From the NCBI RefSeq assembly GCF_019219075.1, contig NZ_JAHUWJ010000012.1, positions 155,413 to 219,412 of the forward strand: a DNA stretch of 64,000 nt, written 5' to 3'. Every line of letters begins with the position of its first letter. Within the stretch, counting starts at the first letter, position 1. Shown in pieces: positions 43,704 through 53,750 of the stretch. The stretch comes from Chitinophaga sp. sic0106. GTDB lineage: Bacteria; Bacteroidota; Bacteroidia; Chitinophagales; Chitinophagaceae. Under the pieces are notes generated by a model. The model saw only the letters and a list, made by a program, of their open reading frames with translations, was not told the DNA's origin and did no database searches. The translations under genes were made by a program, and so were the position numbers.

Positions 43704-44297
43704 ATGAAGTATAAATATCTTACCGACAATGAACTGTTTCAACGTGTTGCAAACGATGATGCAGCGGCCTATGAGATATTGTACAACCGCTATTGGGAAT
43801 CATTATTCCTGTATGCCTACAAATGCTTACGGCTAAACGCTCCCGCCAAGGATGCCGTGCAGGACGTATTCATTGGACTATGGAAAAGACGTGGCAGCCT
43901 CGAACTCAGTGGTTCACTCCGTTCGTATTTATTTGCCGCGGTGAGATATGAAGTACTCAGCAACATCGCCGAACCGGCACTCACACCGCTGCACGACGCC
44001 CAGGCGACCATGCACCTCTCCGCCCCGGCGGATACAACTGACCGCCTCCATGAAAAAGAATTGAAACAACTGCTGGCCACCGCAGTGGAACGCCTGCCCT
44101 TCAAAATGAAACAGGTATATACGCTGAGCCGCCATCAACATAAAACCATATCCGAAATAGCCAGAGAACTATCTCTATCTGAACAAACCGTAAAAAACCA
44201 GTTATCTAAAGCCCTGGCCCGCCTGCGTGCAGAGCTGCGCGAAGCCACCCTGATACTCGCCCTTGTGCCGGGCATCATTTTCTTCTTTAACAATTAG
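43704..44297 (+). CDS. ECF sigma-70 factor (SusCD locus 2)
   Basis: A 197-residue sigma factor starting at ATG 43704 (MKYKYLTDNELFQRV); 26 extra upstream codons are hydrophobic and unlike the family. Region 2 (YNRYWESLFLYAYKCLRLNAPAKDAVQDVFIGLW) and region 4 (LPFKMKQVYTLSRHQHKTISEIARELSLSEQTVKNQLSKAL) are clear. A hydrophobic tail ends the protein, as in the first locus. It heads a minimal sigma-FecR-SusC-SusD cascade. Confidence 0.92.
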   Translation: MKYKYLTDNELFQRVANDDAAAYEILYNRYWESLFLYAYKCLRLNAPAKDAVQDVFIGLWKRRGSLELSGSLRSYLFAAVRYEVLSNIAEPALTPLHDAQATMHLSAPADTTDRLHEKELKQLLATAVERLPFKMKQVYTLSRHQHKTISEIARELSLSEQTVKNQLSKALARLRAELREATLILALVPGIIFFFNN

Positions 44298-44357
44298 TTA
44301 ACATATCAACATGGTACTACCGTTCATTTTTTGACGCTACTATGTAGCAGATCCAAT

Positions 44358-45359
44358 ATGATGAACAACCAGCAACTGAAAAACATTGCCGCCAGATACC
44401 TGAAAGGGGAAGCGACACCGGAGGAACTACAACAGCTCGAAACGTGGTTTGCACAGGCAGACGAAATGCCCGCTAACCTCACCGCCGAAGAGTTGCGGGA
44501 AATAAAAGGGGATATGCTGGAACATATCCGCCAGGAGGCCGGCTACTCCCCTCCTGAGCTGAATGAAAGGCCGCAGCAAGGCTGGCGCATGATACGTCGT
44601 ATAGCCGCTATCGTGATCATCGCTTTGGGTGCAGGTACCATGGCCTGGCTGCTAAGGCCCGCCACCATGAATAAAATGGCCGTGAAATCATCTGCCGGCA
44701 TCATTTATCGTACATACATCACCGTTAGCAACGATAAAGGTGTTACCCGGAAAAGACTGCCGGATAGCTCCGTAGTAGTAATGAATAGTGGCGCAAGTTT
44801 CAAATTTGAAAACACCTTTAATAGCCATAGCCGCGAGCTGATCCTGGAAAAGGGAGAAATATTTATTGATGTAAAACAACAACCTGAAAAACCTTTTAAA
44901 GTGGTTGCCGGCAACACGATCACAACTGTACTTGGCACCTCTTTTAACCTGAAAATTGATAATGATAAAAACACAGTGAGCATTGTAGTAAAAACCGGGA
45001 AAGTAAAAGTCTCCGCTGATTCCACAAAAATGAATACAGCTACCCTGCTGTCGCCAAATGAAGGTTTGGAAATCAATACCATCACCAACGCACAGCAACA
45101 ATTCCGGCAGCCTGCAACCATTTCCACGGCATGGTGTGCAGAGGAACTGGTGTTTCGCCAAAGCTCGATGGAGCACGTAGCTGCAACGCTGGAAAACCGC
45201 TATAATATTCAGATTCGCCTTATGACTGCAACAGCACAACAGTACAGGATTTCGGGAGATTTCAACAGTCACCACAATGCCGAAAGCATCCTTCAGGCAA
45301 TATGCCTGGTTCATCAGTTAACATATAAAAAAAGTAACAACACTTATTTCATCTATTAA
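44358..45359 (+). CDS. FecR-type anti-sigma factor (SusCD locus 2)
   Basis: A 333-residue membrane regulator starting at ATG 44358. Cytoplasmic segment about 1-75, transmembrane helix about 78-98, periplasmic FecR domain (RTYITVSNDKGVTRKRLPDSSVVVMNSGASFKF ... GEIFIDVKQQPEKPFKVVAGN, about 115-215) and a C-terminal DUF4974-like domain. It sits 60 bases after the sigma gene and 127 before susC, and should transmit the receptor signal to the sigma factor. Confidence 0.92.
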   Translation: MMNNQQLKNIAARYLKGEATPEELQQLETWFAQADEMPANLTAEELREIKGDMLEHIRQEAGYSPPELNERPQQGWRMIRRIAAIVIIALGAGTMAWLLRPATMNKMAVKSSAGIIYRTYITVSNDKGVTRKRLPDSSVVVMNSGASFKFENTFNSHSRELILEKGEIFIDVKQQPEKPFKVVAGNTITTVLGTSFNLKIDNDKNTVSIVVKTGKVKVSADSTKMNTATLLSPNEGLEINTITNAQQQFRQPATISTAWCAEELVFRQSSMEHVAATLENRYNIQIRLMTATAQQYRISGDFNSHHNAESILQAICLVHQLTYKKSNNTYFIY

Positions 45360-45486
45360 CATAAAAAAATAAAACCGGTCAAGCGCCAACTTAACCGGTT
45401 CTCTTGATGCTGACACATCCATCCGTAATTCGACTTACCGGATATGGCAGCCAGTTTTTAATATTTCATAAAAACCTTTCAAATGT

Positions 45487-48400
45487 ATGAAAAATGTAGT
45501 AAGTAATTCTACAATCCGTTACCTTATGCGTCTTAGTTTCCTGACATCATGCATGGCAGTTATCAGCTTGTCGGTCTGGGCAAAAAACCTGGAAGGACAA
45601 TCGCTGCAAAAAACGGTGGCTGTTAAGACGGGCAGCTCCACGCTCACCACAGTACTTAAACAGCTGGCCCGGCAAACGCACTACCGGTTAGTGTTTGACG
45701 AGTCGGCCACTAACAGGTACCAATACACGTCACTGGAATCCTACGGCACGGCAGAAAACCTGCTCGATTCCCTTCTTGCCAACACCACCCTTGGCTACCG
45801 CGAAAAAAATGACTTGCTGATTGTATATAAGAAAGACGAACAGGAATTTGGACTGAAAGGAAAGGTAATAGACGGGGACACAAAAGAGCCACTGCTTGGC
45901 GTGACCATCGCCATCAAGGGGACCCGCAAGGGAGTAGTCACCGCGCCAGACGGCGGCTTTTCCATTGCCTCCGTTAAGCCCGGCGATATCCTCGTGGTAT
46001 CCTACATCGGCTACGAAAACAAAGAGGTAGTGATCTCCGGCAACAGCTTTCTCACCATCCCCCTCGGGAGCAGCCGCTCAAAAATTAAAGATGTGGTGGT
46101 GGTTGGTTATGGCGTGCAGAAGAAAGTCAATCTCACCGGCGCCGTGGCACAGGTGGACGCGAGCGTCATTGAGAGTCGCCCGGTGGCCAACGTAGGCCAG
46201 GCCCTGCAGGGAGCGGTGCCCAACCTCAACGTCAACTTCGGTGACGGCCGCCCGGGAAGCACTGCCACCCTGAATATCCGCGGCTTCACTTCCATCTCCG
46301 GCGGTGGCCCGCTCATCCTCATCGATGGCATTCCAGGTGATATCAACACCGTGAACCCACGCGATATTGAATCGATTACCGTACTCAAAGATGCCGCCTC
46401 CGCCGCCATCTACGGGGCACGCGGCGCCTTTGGCGTAGTACTGCTCACCACCAAAAAAGGTAAGGCAGGAAAAATGCAGATCAGCTACGGCAGCAACTAT
46501 AGTTGGAGCAAACAAACCACCCGCACCGACTTCATCACCAGCGGATACGACGCCGCCATGCTGAACGACGAGGCCTTTAAAATCTCCCTGGGTAAAACCT
46601 ATACCGGTTATACCGATGAAGACTATGAAGAACTGCTCAAGAGAAAAACTGACCCTACCCTGCCGTCAGTAGTCATCCAGAACCGCAAGGGTAAAGACAT
46701 GTACGTATACTATGGTAACACCGACTGGTGGAAAACCATGTTCCGTGACGTGATGCCATCCATGGAGCATAGCCTCAATATCAGCGGCGGCAACGATAAA
46801 ATTAACTATATGGTGTCCGGTCGCGCCTACCAGAAAAAAGGTATGATGCGTATTCAACAGGATAAATACAACTCCTATAACTTCCGCGCCAAGGTAGAGG
46901 CGGAAGTAAAACCCTGGCTGGTACTGAGCAGCAACACCCAGCTTAACGCGTACGAATATACGTATCCCGGCCTCGGTGTAAACGATAACTTCGTATCCGT
47001 GAGCGTACATGCCCTACCTTCTTATGTGCCGGTAAACCCTGATGGTACCGCTACTTATCGCACAGAACTGAATAACTACACTATTGGCGATGGTATTTAT
47101 GCGGACCTGCTGCATGGAAAAAGCAAAGGGGGGATGAAGCAACTGGAGCTGGTGAACAGTATTGCTGCCACTTTCAAAATTACTCCTGATATCAATATCA
47201 TCGGTAATTACACCCTTACAGTGGCCAATGGCAGCAGCTTCCATCGCCAAACCGCTGCGCCATGGAGTATATACCCGGGCGTGATCAGCTACGTATATAA
47301 CGATAACCTCTGGCAGCAAAACAACAACAAAACCACCAACGTGGTAAACATATACGGCAACTATAACAAGCGGGTGGGCAAACATAATCTCTCTTTCACA
47401 GCCGGTGTAAACCAGGAGCTGCAGCAATTAAGAATGCTGTACTCCCAACGTAATGATATTTTGTCGGAAGACCTGAACGAGGTAGCCCTCGGTTCCGGCG
47501 ATGCTACCGTAAACAGTAACAACGAAGAACTGGCGCTGCTGGGGGCTTTTGGCCGCGCCGCCTATAGCTATGCTGATAAATACCTGGTAGAATTTAACGG
47601 GAGATATGATGGCTCCTCCAGGTTCCCTTCCAGTAGCCGCTTTGGATTCTTCCCTTCAGTATCCACCGGCTGGCGTATGTCGGAAGAAGCATTTTTCGCA
47701 CCGGTAAAAAATGTAATCAGCGATATCAAATGGCGCGCTTCCTATGGTGCACTCGGTAACCAGGATGTAAAAAACAACTACTACCCTTACATCCCGCTGA
47801 TGAGCATTGGCACCAATACCTATGTTACCAGCGGTAAACGTACGCAGTATGTGAGTTTGCCCACACCTATCACCGCGGACCTCACCTGGGAAAAGGTGAA
47901 TTCCACCAACTTTGGTGTGGACCTCGCTTTCCTGCGCAATAAACTGAATGTAACCTTCGACTGGTACATCCGCAACACTAAAGACATGCTTACCAAAGGC
48001 ATGACCCTGCCTGCGGCATATGGCGCTACCGAGCCTAAAATGAACGCGGCGGATTTACGCTCCACTGGCTGGGAAATCAATCTCGACTGGAGAAACAGCG
48101 TGACCGTAGGTCGCAAGGCACTGAATTATAATATAGGCGTTAACGTGGGTGATTTCAAAGCCGAAATCACCAAATTTGATAACCCTAACAGAATCCTGAG
48201 CGACTACTACGTAGGCAAGCAGCTGGGGGAAATCTGGGGCTATAGCATTCTGGGATATTTTGCGGATGATAAAGAGGCCGCCGACTGGAAAGTAGACCAG
48301 ACGCAGGTAGGCAACAACATCTTTTCCGCACCGGGCGAATGGGGTAAGCTACGCGCCGGTGACCTGAAATTCGCTGACCTGGATAATAATGGCGCCATCA

Positions 48401-48993
48401 ACAAAGGACAGAACACGGTGGACAAACCTGGTGACCAGCGCGTGATAGGTAATTCCCTACCACGATATACATTTGGTATCAGAGGTGGTGCGGACTGGAA
48501 TGGCTTCGACTTCAGCCTGTTTTTCCAGGGCATAGGCCGCCAGCACTGGTATCCGGGCAATAACGCCGATAAATTCTGGGGACCTTTCTCCCGCCCTTAT
48601 ATGTCGTTTATACCGCAGGACTTCCCGGAAAAACTCTGGAGCGAAGAAAACCCGAACGCGTACTTCCCAAGACTCAGAGGGTACATTGCCCTCAATGATA
48701 ACGGCTCCCTGAAAGAAAATAACGACCGCTACCTGCAAGACCTGGCTTACATCCGCCTGAAAAGCCTTATCCTGGGATATTCCCTGCCGGCATCGCTATT
48801 GCAGCACCTGAAGCTGACCCGTTGCAGGATCTACTTCAGTGGTGAAAATTTGCTCACCCTTACCAAACTGAAAAGCAAATACCTCGATCCGGAGCAGCTT
48901 TCCAGCGATCCTAACCTGGTAAGAACCGATGCTAACGGTCGCGTATATCCGTTCAGTAAAACATATGCAGTAGGTGTGGATATTTCTTTCTAA
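45487..48993 (+). CDS. SusC/RagA-type TonB-dependent receptor with STN domain (locus 2)
   Basis: A 1168-residue porter. Signal segment 1-32, STN domain 42-115, carboxypeptidase-D-like domain 122-198, plug about 204-330 (VVVVGYGVQKKVNLTGAV, LNIRGFTSI, ESITVLKDAASAAIYGARGAFGVVLLTTKKG) and barrel to the C-terminal VGVDISF. The VxxKxNLTGAV opening is the common form in glycan-uptake SusC proteins. It contrasts with the atypical plug start of locus 1. The substrate is unknown; no glycosidase is in the operon. Confidence 0.95.
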   Translation: MKNVVSNSTIRYLMRLSFLTSCMAVISLSVWAKNLEGQSLQKTVAVKTGSSTLTTVLKQLARQTHYRLVFDESATNRYQYTSLESYGTAENLLDSLLANTTLGYREKNDLLIVYKKDEQEFGLKGKVIDGDTKEPLLGVTIAIKGTRKGVVTAPDGGFSIASVKPGDILVVSYIGYENKEVVISGNSFLTIPLGSSRSKIKDVVVVGYGVQKKVNLTGAVAQVDASVIESRPVANVGQALQGAVPNLNVNFGDGRPGSTATLNIRGFTSISGGGPLILIDGIPGDINTVNPRDIESITVLKDAASAAIYGARGAFGVVLLTTKKGKAGKMQISYGSNYSWSKQTTRTDFITSGYDAAMLNDEAFKISLGKTYTGYTDEDYEELLKRKTDPTLPSVVIQNRKGKDMYVYYGNTDWWKTMFRDVMPSMEHSLNISGGNDKINYMVSGRAYQKKGMMRIQQDKYNSYNFRAKVEAEVKPWLVLSSNTQLNAYEYTYPGLGVNDNFVSVSVHALPSYVPVNPDGTATYRTELNNYTIGDGIYADLLHGKSKGGMKQLELVNSIAATFKITPDINIIGNYTLTVANGSSFHRQTAAPWSIYPGVISYVYNDNLWQQNNNKTTNVVNIYGNYNKRVGKHNLSFTAGVNQELQQLRMLYSQRNDILSEDLNEVALGSGDATVNSNNEELALLGAFGRAAYSYADKYLVEFNGRYDGSSRFPSSSRFGFFPSVSTGWRMSEEAFFAPVKNVISDIKWRASYGALGNQDVKNNYYPYIPLMSIGTNTYVTSGKRTQYVSLPTPITADLTWEKVNSTNFGVDLAFLRNKLNVTFDWYIRNTKDMLTKGMTLPAAYGATEPKMNAADLRSTGWEINLDWRNSVTVGRKALNYNIGVNVGDFKAEITKFDNPNRILSDYYVGKQLGEIWGYSILGYFADDKEAADWKVDQTQVGNNIFSAPGEWGKLRAGDLKFADLDNNGAINKGQNTVDKPGDQRVIGNSLPRYTFGIRGGADWNGFDFSLFFQGIGRQHWYPGNNADKFWGPFSRPYMSFIPQDFPEKLWSEENPNAYFPRLRGYIALNDNGSLKENNDRYLQDLAYIRLKSLILGYSLPASLLQHLKLTRCRIYFSGENLLTLTKLKSKYLDPEQLSSDPNLVRTDANGRVYPFSKTYAVGVDISF

Positions 48994-49011
48994 TCAGTCA
49001 AAGCACAGAAA

Positions 49012-50754
49012 ATGAAAACATTCAAAATAGTGATAATCGCGCTGCTGGCCTTGTCGCTGGGTGCATGTAAAAAATTCATGGACCGCGACCCTCTCGCAAA
49101 AATATCTCCCGATAGTTATTTTAAAACAGAAAAAGACCTGCAATTGTATGTCAACTCCATGTACACGATGGTACCTGATGCCGAGGGCGTGTATAATGAA
49201 GACCTGGATAATGTGGTAAAATCAAGTACATCAGAGTTTCTTACCGGCCGCCGGCAGATACCTGTAACCGGTGGTGGCTGGACCTGGACCGAACTCCGTA
49301 AGATCAACTACTTTATGGTGAATTATAACCGCGTACTGCCTTATAATGTGACCCGTAAATATGTAGGCGCAGCCAGATTTTTCCGCGCCTGGTTCTATTA
49401 TGAGATGGTGAAAAAATTTGGTGATGTACCCTGGTACAATAAGCCGATGGAAACCAATGATCCGGAATTGCAGAAGGCCCGCGATCCACGTACGCTGATC
49501 ATGGACTCCATACTCGCAGATATTGATACAGCCATTGCAAACCTCGATGGCACTAAAAATCCTGAGCAGGTAAACAAGTGGACAGCACTGGCATTGAAAT
49601 CACGGATTTGCCTGTTTGAAGGTACCTTCAGAAAGTACCACCCCGAATTCAATTTGCCGGATGCCAGTAAATTTCTGCAACTGGCGGCGGATGCAGCCGA
49701 CACACTCATCACCCGCGGGCCTTACCGGATTTTTACCAGCACCCCCGCAAACGCTTACCGGGAGCTGTTCACCAGCAAGGATGCGAACGGAGATGAGATC
49801 ATTTTAACGAGACGATTCAGCAGTATTTTACAACTCTATCATAACGCGAACTACTATACGATTACGGCGTCATATGGTCAGCCGGGACTGGAAAAAAGTT
49901 TTGTCAACAGCTACCTGATGAAAGATGGCAGCCGCTTTACCGACCAGCCGAATTACGATAAAATGCAGTTTTTCCAGGAGTGTCAGAACCGCGATCCACG
50001 TTTGGCGCAAACCATACGCACACCGGGCTATACCAGGATTGGCAATACCAATAAGCTGGTGCCGGATTTTGGAGCATCGGTTACCGGCTATCAGCTGATT
50101 AAATATGTGACCGATGAAACGCACGACTCTTATACGAAAAACGATAACGATATGCCCATATTCCGCTATGCGGAGGTGTTGCTAAACTATGCAGAGGCGA
50201 AGGCTGAGCTGGGGCAGCTTAACCAGGGAGATATTGATAAATCCATCAAGCTGCTGCGGGATCGTGTAGGCATGCCTACGTTGGATGTGGCAGCAGCCAA
50301 TGCCAACCCGGACGCCTATGAGGCCGCCCGTTATACCACTAAAAATTTAAGCGGGGCTATCCTGGAAGTCCGCCGTGAGCGCAGGATTGAGCTGGTGATG
50401 GAAAATTTCCGCTGGCATGATCTTACCCGCTGGAAAGAAGGTGCGTTGTTATCAAAACAATTCAAAGGCATGTATTTTCCGGGAGCAGGCCAGTACGATC
50501 TGGACAACGACGGCACTATTGATGTGGTGATCTACGAAGGTACCAAACCGAGTGGTCCTAAAGGGCCGGCCTATCTGAAACTTGGCACGGAGATCAGCCT
50601 GGAGAAAGGCAGTTCCGGAGGTCCTATTGTGGTGAATCCGAATATCGCCAAACAGTTTGATGAAACACGTGATTATCTCTATCCTATTCCAACACAGGAG
50701 CGTAATCTGAACAAGAACCTGACGCAGAATCCTAACTGGAAAGACGGGCTGTAG
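49012..50754 (+). CDS. SusD/RagB-type surface lipoprotein (locus 2)
   Basis: A 580-residue lipoprotein with lipobox (LSLGACKKFMDRDPLAKISPDSYFKTEKDLQLYVNSMY), an ALKSRICLFEGTFRKY helix, and the family end block ILEVRRERRIELVMENFRWHDLTRWKEG. It begins 18 bases after susC and binds substrate for it. It is the last gene of the locus; a hairpin overlaps the stop codon. Confidence 0.95.
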   Translation: MKTFKIVIIALLALSLGACKKFMDRDPLAKISPDSYFKTEKDLQLYVNSMYTMVPDAEGVYNEDLDNVVKSSTSEFLTGRRQIPVTGGGWTWTELRKINYFMVNYNRVLPYNVTRKYVGAARFFRAWFYYEMVKKFGDVPWYNKPMETNDPELQKARDPRTLIMDSILADIDTAIANLDGTKNPEQVNKWTALALKSRICLFEGTFRKYHPEFNLPDASKFLQLAADAADTLITRGPYRIFTSTPANAYRELFTSKDANGDEIILTRRFSSILQLYHNANYYTITASYGQPGLEKSFVNSYLMKDGSRFTDQPNYDKMQFFQECQNRDPRLAQTIRTPGYTRIGNTNKLVPDFGASVTGYQLIKYVTDETHDSYTKNDNDMPIFRYAEVLLNYAEAKAELGQLNQGDIDKSIKLLRDRVGMPTLDVAAANANPDAYEAARYTTKNLSGAILEVRRERRIELVMENFRWHDLTRWKEGALLSKQFKGMYFPGAGQYDLDNDGTIDVVIYEGTKPSGPKGPAYLKLGTEISLEKGSSGGPIVVNPNIAKQFDETRDYLYPIPTQERNLNKNLTQNPNWKDGL

Positions 50755-50804
50755 AGGCGAGCTGCGCCCGCCTCCTTGTACGAGGGGAATGGGCGCAGCG
50801 CCTC
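50754..50804. terminator. Long hairpin after SusD2
   Basis: GCTGCGCCC (50761-50769) pairs with GGGCGCAGC (50791-50799), extended by GAGGC/GCCTC outside. It separates susD from the convergent esterase gene. Confidence 0.7.
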
Positions 50805-50814
50805 ACTACAAAAG

Positions 50815-51738
50815 TTATTTCTTCAGCCAGCCGTTATCGCGGAGCCAGTTTTCCAGGCGGTCCATCCAGTGTTCATCCGGGTTACTGGTGTTCATGCCGA
50901 AGCCATGGCCGCCGCGCTGGTATACATGCAGCTCAGCCTTCACGCTGTTGCGGATAAGGGCGGAGTAGAAATTGATGCTGTTGGCTACCGGTACTGCTTT
51001 ATCGTCCGAGGCGTGCACGAGGAAGGTAGGCGGCGTTTCCGTGGTTACCTGCAATTCGTTGCTGAATTCCTGTACTTGTGCGGCCGTAGGATTATTGCCG
51101 ATGAGGTTATTGCGGGAGCCGCGGTGGGTGATGCTGTCGGCCATGGTGATCACCGGGTATACGAGCACGAGGAAATCGGGGCGCAGATTCACCTGATCAC
51201 GGTTAGGGATATACGATTTTTTAAAGTGCGTGCCTGCGGTGGATGCCAGGTGCCCACCTGCGGAAGAGCCCATGAGTCCTACCCTGTTTACATCCACGTT
51301 CCATTCAGCAGCATGCTGCCTTACCAGGCGGATGGCTTGTTGGGCATCCTGCAGTGGGCCAACAGAGCGATCCCACATGGTGGTATCATTAGGCATGCGG
51401 TATTTGAGAACGATAGCGGTCACACCCATTTCATTAAGGCGTTTGGCAAAGTTGATACCTTCTTTCGTATAGGCAAGACCGGAGTAGCCACCACCTGGGC
51501 ATACAACCATGGCGGCGCCGTTTGCCTTATCAGCAGGGGCTTTGAATATTTGTACGGTGGGTACTGATACCCGGGAGTAGCCGATACCGCCATCGGGCCT
51601 GTCGACCTTTACTTCGTGGTTCGGCGCCTTGCGGCTGTTGACAACCGTATCCGGGTACAGAGGATGTTCCTGCTGGGCGTAAGCTGTTAAACTAAGGCTG
51701 GTAGCCATTAATGGCAAGATAATTTTTCGCGTGATCAT
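50815..51738 (-). CDS. Secreted alpha/beta-hydrolase, acetyl-esterase type
   Basis: A 307-residue exported esterase with signal peptide (1-21). It has the PGGGYSGLAYTKEG oxyanion block, nucleophile Ser159 in GSSAGG, an acid at Asp245/246 (HASDDKAVP) and His278 (RGGHGFGM). This pattern fits the BD-FAE/acetyl-xylan-esterase type of carbohydrate esterases. Convergent placement beside SusCD locus 2 suggests a role in removing acetyl groups from the imported glycan. Confidence 0.85.
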   Translation of the reverse strand: MITRKIILPLMATSLSLTAYAQQEHPLYPDTVVNSRKAPNHEVKVDRPDGGIGYSRVSVPTVQIFKAPADKANGAAMVVCPGGGYSGLAYTKEGINFAKRLNEMGVTAIVLKYRMPNDTTMWDRSVGPLQDAQQAIRLVRQHAAEWNVDVNRVGLMGSSAGGHLASTAGTHFKKSYIPNRDQVNLRPDFLVLVYPVITMADSITHRGSRNNLIGNNPTAAQVQEFSNELQVTTETPPTFLVHASDDKAVPVANSINFYSALIRNSVKAELHVYQRGGHGFGMNTSNPDEHWMDRLENWLRDNGWLKK

Positions 51739-51841
51739 AACGTGTAGCTTTGTCTAACAAAGCTAGTGTTTGGATTTTAATTTTTATATAGGAGAGATAT
51801 TAAAATCCGCGTCTCCTTGCTGCCTGGAAAGGGAACATAGT

Positions 51842-51872
51842 AAAAAGCCGCGCATGGCAGGCCACGCGCGAC
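51842..51872 (-). terminator. Terminator of the alpha/beta-hydrolase gene
   Basis: On the minus strand a 12-bp stem with two wobble pairs and a CT loop is followed by TTTTT. It starts 3 bases after the stop codon at 51875. Confidence 0.75.
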
Positions 51873-51874
51873 TT

Positions 51875-52600
51875 TCAACACAATGCATTTACATCTCCCC
51901 AGATATTTTTGCCCGCAAGCTCCCCTGCAACGGTGGAGATATAATCCGCCACTGCCTGTGGCTGGGAAATATGTAATGCGTGACTGGCTTTGAGTTCAAT
52001 CGTTTTAGTATTGGAGCGGGTATACATGTTTCGCTGAATATCCGGCAGTATGCTTTTATCCTCCGTAGCGATGATGCCATAGGTGGGCTTATGTCGCCAT
52101 GCCGCGGCGGTGATGGGCGTTACAAAGCACTGTGCATAGAAGGCGCCCTGGGAAGCATAAAGGAAGTCGGCATCAGCCTTTGGGATGTCCGCACAGAAGC
52201 CGGCATGAAATGTTTCTTTGGCGTAGTACACAATCCCTTTTTCATTGGGTGGCTGGATGCCGTTTTCAGGCGCCGGAGGAGCGGAACGGAACCACTGCAG
52301 GGCGGATTCAGCCGTGTCCGGCTGAAAAGCCGCGATGTATACCAATCCGGCTACGTTAGGATGGTTACCAGCTTCCGTGATCACGGCGCCTCCCCAGGAG
52401 TGGCCGGCAAGAATCGTAGGGCCGTCCTGGTTATCCAATACTACCGTGGTAGCGGTGGCATCGTTTTGCAGGGAGGTGAGCGGATTTTGGACGATGGTAA
52501 CGTTAAAACCCTGGCTGGTTAGGATATCATAAATGCCACGGTATCCGGAGCCATCGCTGAAAGCGCCATGGACCAGGACAATGTTTTTGATAGCAGTCAT
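51875..52600 (-). CDS. Cytoplasmic alpha/beta-hydrolase
   Basis: A 241-residue hydrolase with VLVHGAFSDGSGY at the N-terminus (oxyanion HG), nucleophile Ser68 in AGHSWGG, and a C-terminal His in ASHALHISQP. It has no signal peptide. The family covers esterases and C-C hydrolases, and the substrate is unknown. It lies 136 bases after (on its strand, upstream of) the esterase gene, probably a separate unit. Confidence 0.85.
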   Translation of the reverse strand: MTAIKNIVLVHGAFSDGSGYRGIYDILTSQGFNVTIVQNPLTSLQNDATATTVVLDNQDGPTILAGHSWGGAVITEAGNHPNVAGLVYIAAFQPDTAESALQWFRSAPPAPENGIQPPNEKGIVYYAKETFHAGFCADIPKADADFLYASQGAFYAQCFVTPITAAAWRHKPTYGIIATEDKSILPDIQRNMYTRSNTKTIELKASHALHISQPQAVADYISTVAGELAGKNIWGDVNALC

Positions 52601-52771
52601 ATTTTTGTGTATGATGGGTTAAATATGGATTTCAAATTAAATACAATTCTTACCGCATCACTGATAGCTGGTCTGCTATCAGGAGTGTATCACGCGAACG
52701 TACAAACGCAGATTAATCCTGCTAACAGCTGGCACGCATCGACCTATAGCGCCAATGGTCTGTTGCTGTTT

Positions 52772-53248
52772 TTATTCCTTTGGCTCCCACAGCTCTATTT
52801 TATTACCTTCTATGTCCAGCAGATGTACAAACTTACCGTAGTCGTAAACAGCTATTTCATCCAGCATGGTTACCCCTTCTTTCTTTAAAGCAGCCACCAT
52901 CTCCTCCAGGTTATCCACCCGGTAGTTAATCATAAATTCCTTTGTGGAAGGTGCAAAGTATTTAGTATCTTCTTTAAAAGGGCTCCAGGAGGTAGAACCT
53001 TTGGCAGTGGAATCATTATCCTCCCTCCATTCAAAAGTGGCACCATAAGGTGTGGTGTTAATACCCAGGTGTGTTTTGTACCAGTCTTTTATTTTTTCGG
53101 GATCTTTGCATTTAAAGAAAATACCGCCGATGCCTGTTACGCGGGCCATGTGTTCTTTTTTGAAAGTTATTTGGAAAATTGTATCGAATGCAAATCCAGC
53201 GCTGAAGGCGATCAGGAGCGCCAAACAAATTACGATTTTTTTACTCAT
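52772..53248 (-). CDS. VOC (glyoxalase/bleomycin resistance) family protein
   Basis: A 158-residue protein. A hydrophobic N-terminal segment (MSKKIVICLALLIAFSAGFAF) precedes a VOC fold beginning at MARVTGIGGIFFKCKDPEKIKDWYKTHLGI and ending in FVHLLDIEGNKIELWEP, with metal-ligand-like Glu. If ATG 53149 is used instead, the protein is a 125-residue soluble VOC protein of ordinary length. The membrane segment is plausible but needs support. Substrate unknown. Confidence 0.75.
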   Translation of the reverse strand: MSKKIVICLALLIAFSAGFAFDTIFQITFKKEHMARVTGIGGIFFKCKDPEKIKDWYKTHLGINTTPYGATFEWREDNDSTAKGSTSWSPFKEDTKYFAPSTKEFMINYRVDNLEEMVAALKKEGVTMLDEIAVYDYGKFVHLLDIEGNKIELWEPKE

Positions 53249-53384
53249 TTGCCAATGTTTAGGAGAAAACAAATTTGAATACTAATTTATGTCGTACCTC
53301 ACAAATAGAGAAACCCTCCCTTTGAATTTCCTCTAAAAAAATCTCATTTACCCTTCGGGTTCCATATATAACTATTCACGCCTT

Positions 53385-53735
53385 TTACGACCCCATTATT
53401 ACTTTCCGGTGCATCATTCCCCAATCTTTCAGTGCCAGCATCACCTCCTGCAAGGTATCCGCATACGGTGTAATTTCGTACTCCACTGCCGGCGGAAAAG
53501 TATCATATACGGTACGCTTTACCAATAAATTAGTTTCCAGGTCTTTCAACTCCTTTGACAACATTTTATCGCTGATGCCTTCTATTTCCTTCGCTAGCTG
53601 CCTAAACCGTTTCGGACCGCCTTTGAGCGATAATAAAATCTGCAGCTTCCAGCTGCCATTCAGCGTTTCCATGGCGTCGCGGATGGCGCGGAGTGTGCCG
53701 GCATCGCAGGTGATGGGAGGATGTTTTTTTGCCAT
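53385..53735 (-). CDS. HxlR family transcriptional regulator
   Basis: A 116-residue winged-helix regulator with the HxlR signature: LNGSWKLQILLSLKGGPKRFRQLAKEIEGISDKMLSKELKDLETNLLVKRTVYDTFPPAVEYEITPYADTL. Many members sense reactive aldehydes or quinones through an N-terminal Cys; here Cys10 (ITCDAGTL) is present. It is divergent from the SDR gene, with a repeated operator in the 95-base gap. Confidence 0.92.
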   Translation of the reverse strand: MAKKHPPITCDAGTLRAIRDAMETLNGSWKLQILLSLKGGPKRFRQLAKEIEGISDKMLSKELKDLETNLLVKRTVYDTFPPAVEYEITPYADTLQEVMLALKDWGMMHRKVIMGS

Positions 53736-53750
53736 TATCGGGTATTTATA

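Noticed and set aside
45372..45402. AACCGGT inverted repeat before SusC2
   Set aside because: The arms are only 7-8 bases and ACCGGT is itself palindromic. It is too weak to call an operator.
52568..52888. Plus-strand open frame of 106 codons with a hydrophobic stretch
   Set aside because: It overlaps the starts and ends of the minus-strand hydrolase and VOC genes, and the second half mirrors the VOC coding frame. The signal-like segment falls in the gap, so it is more likely chance.
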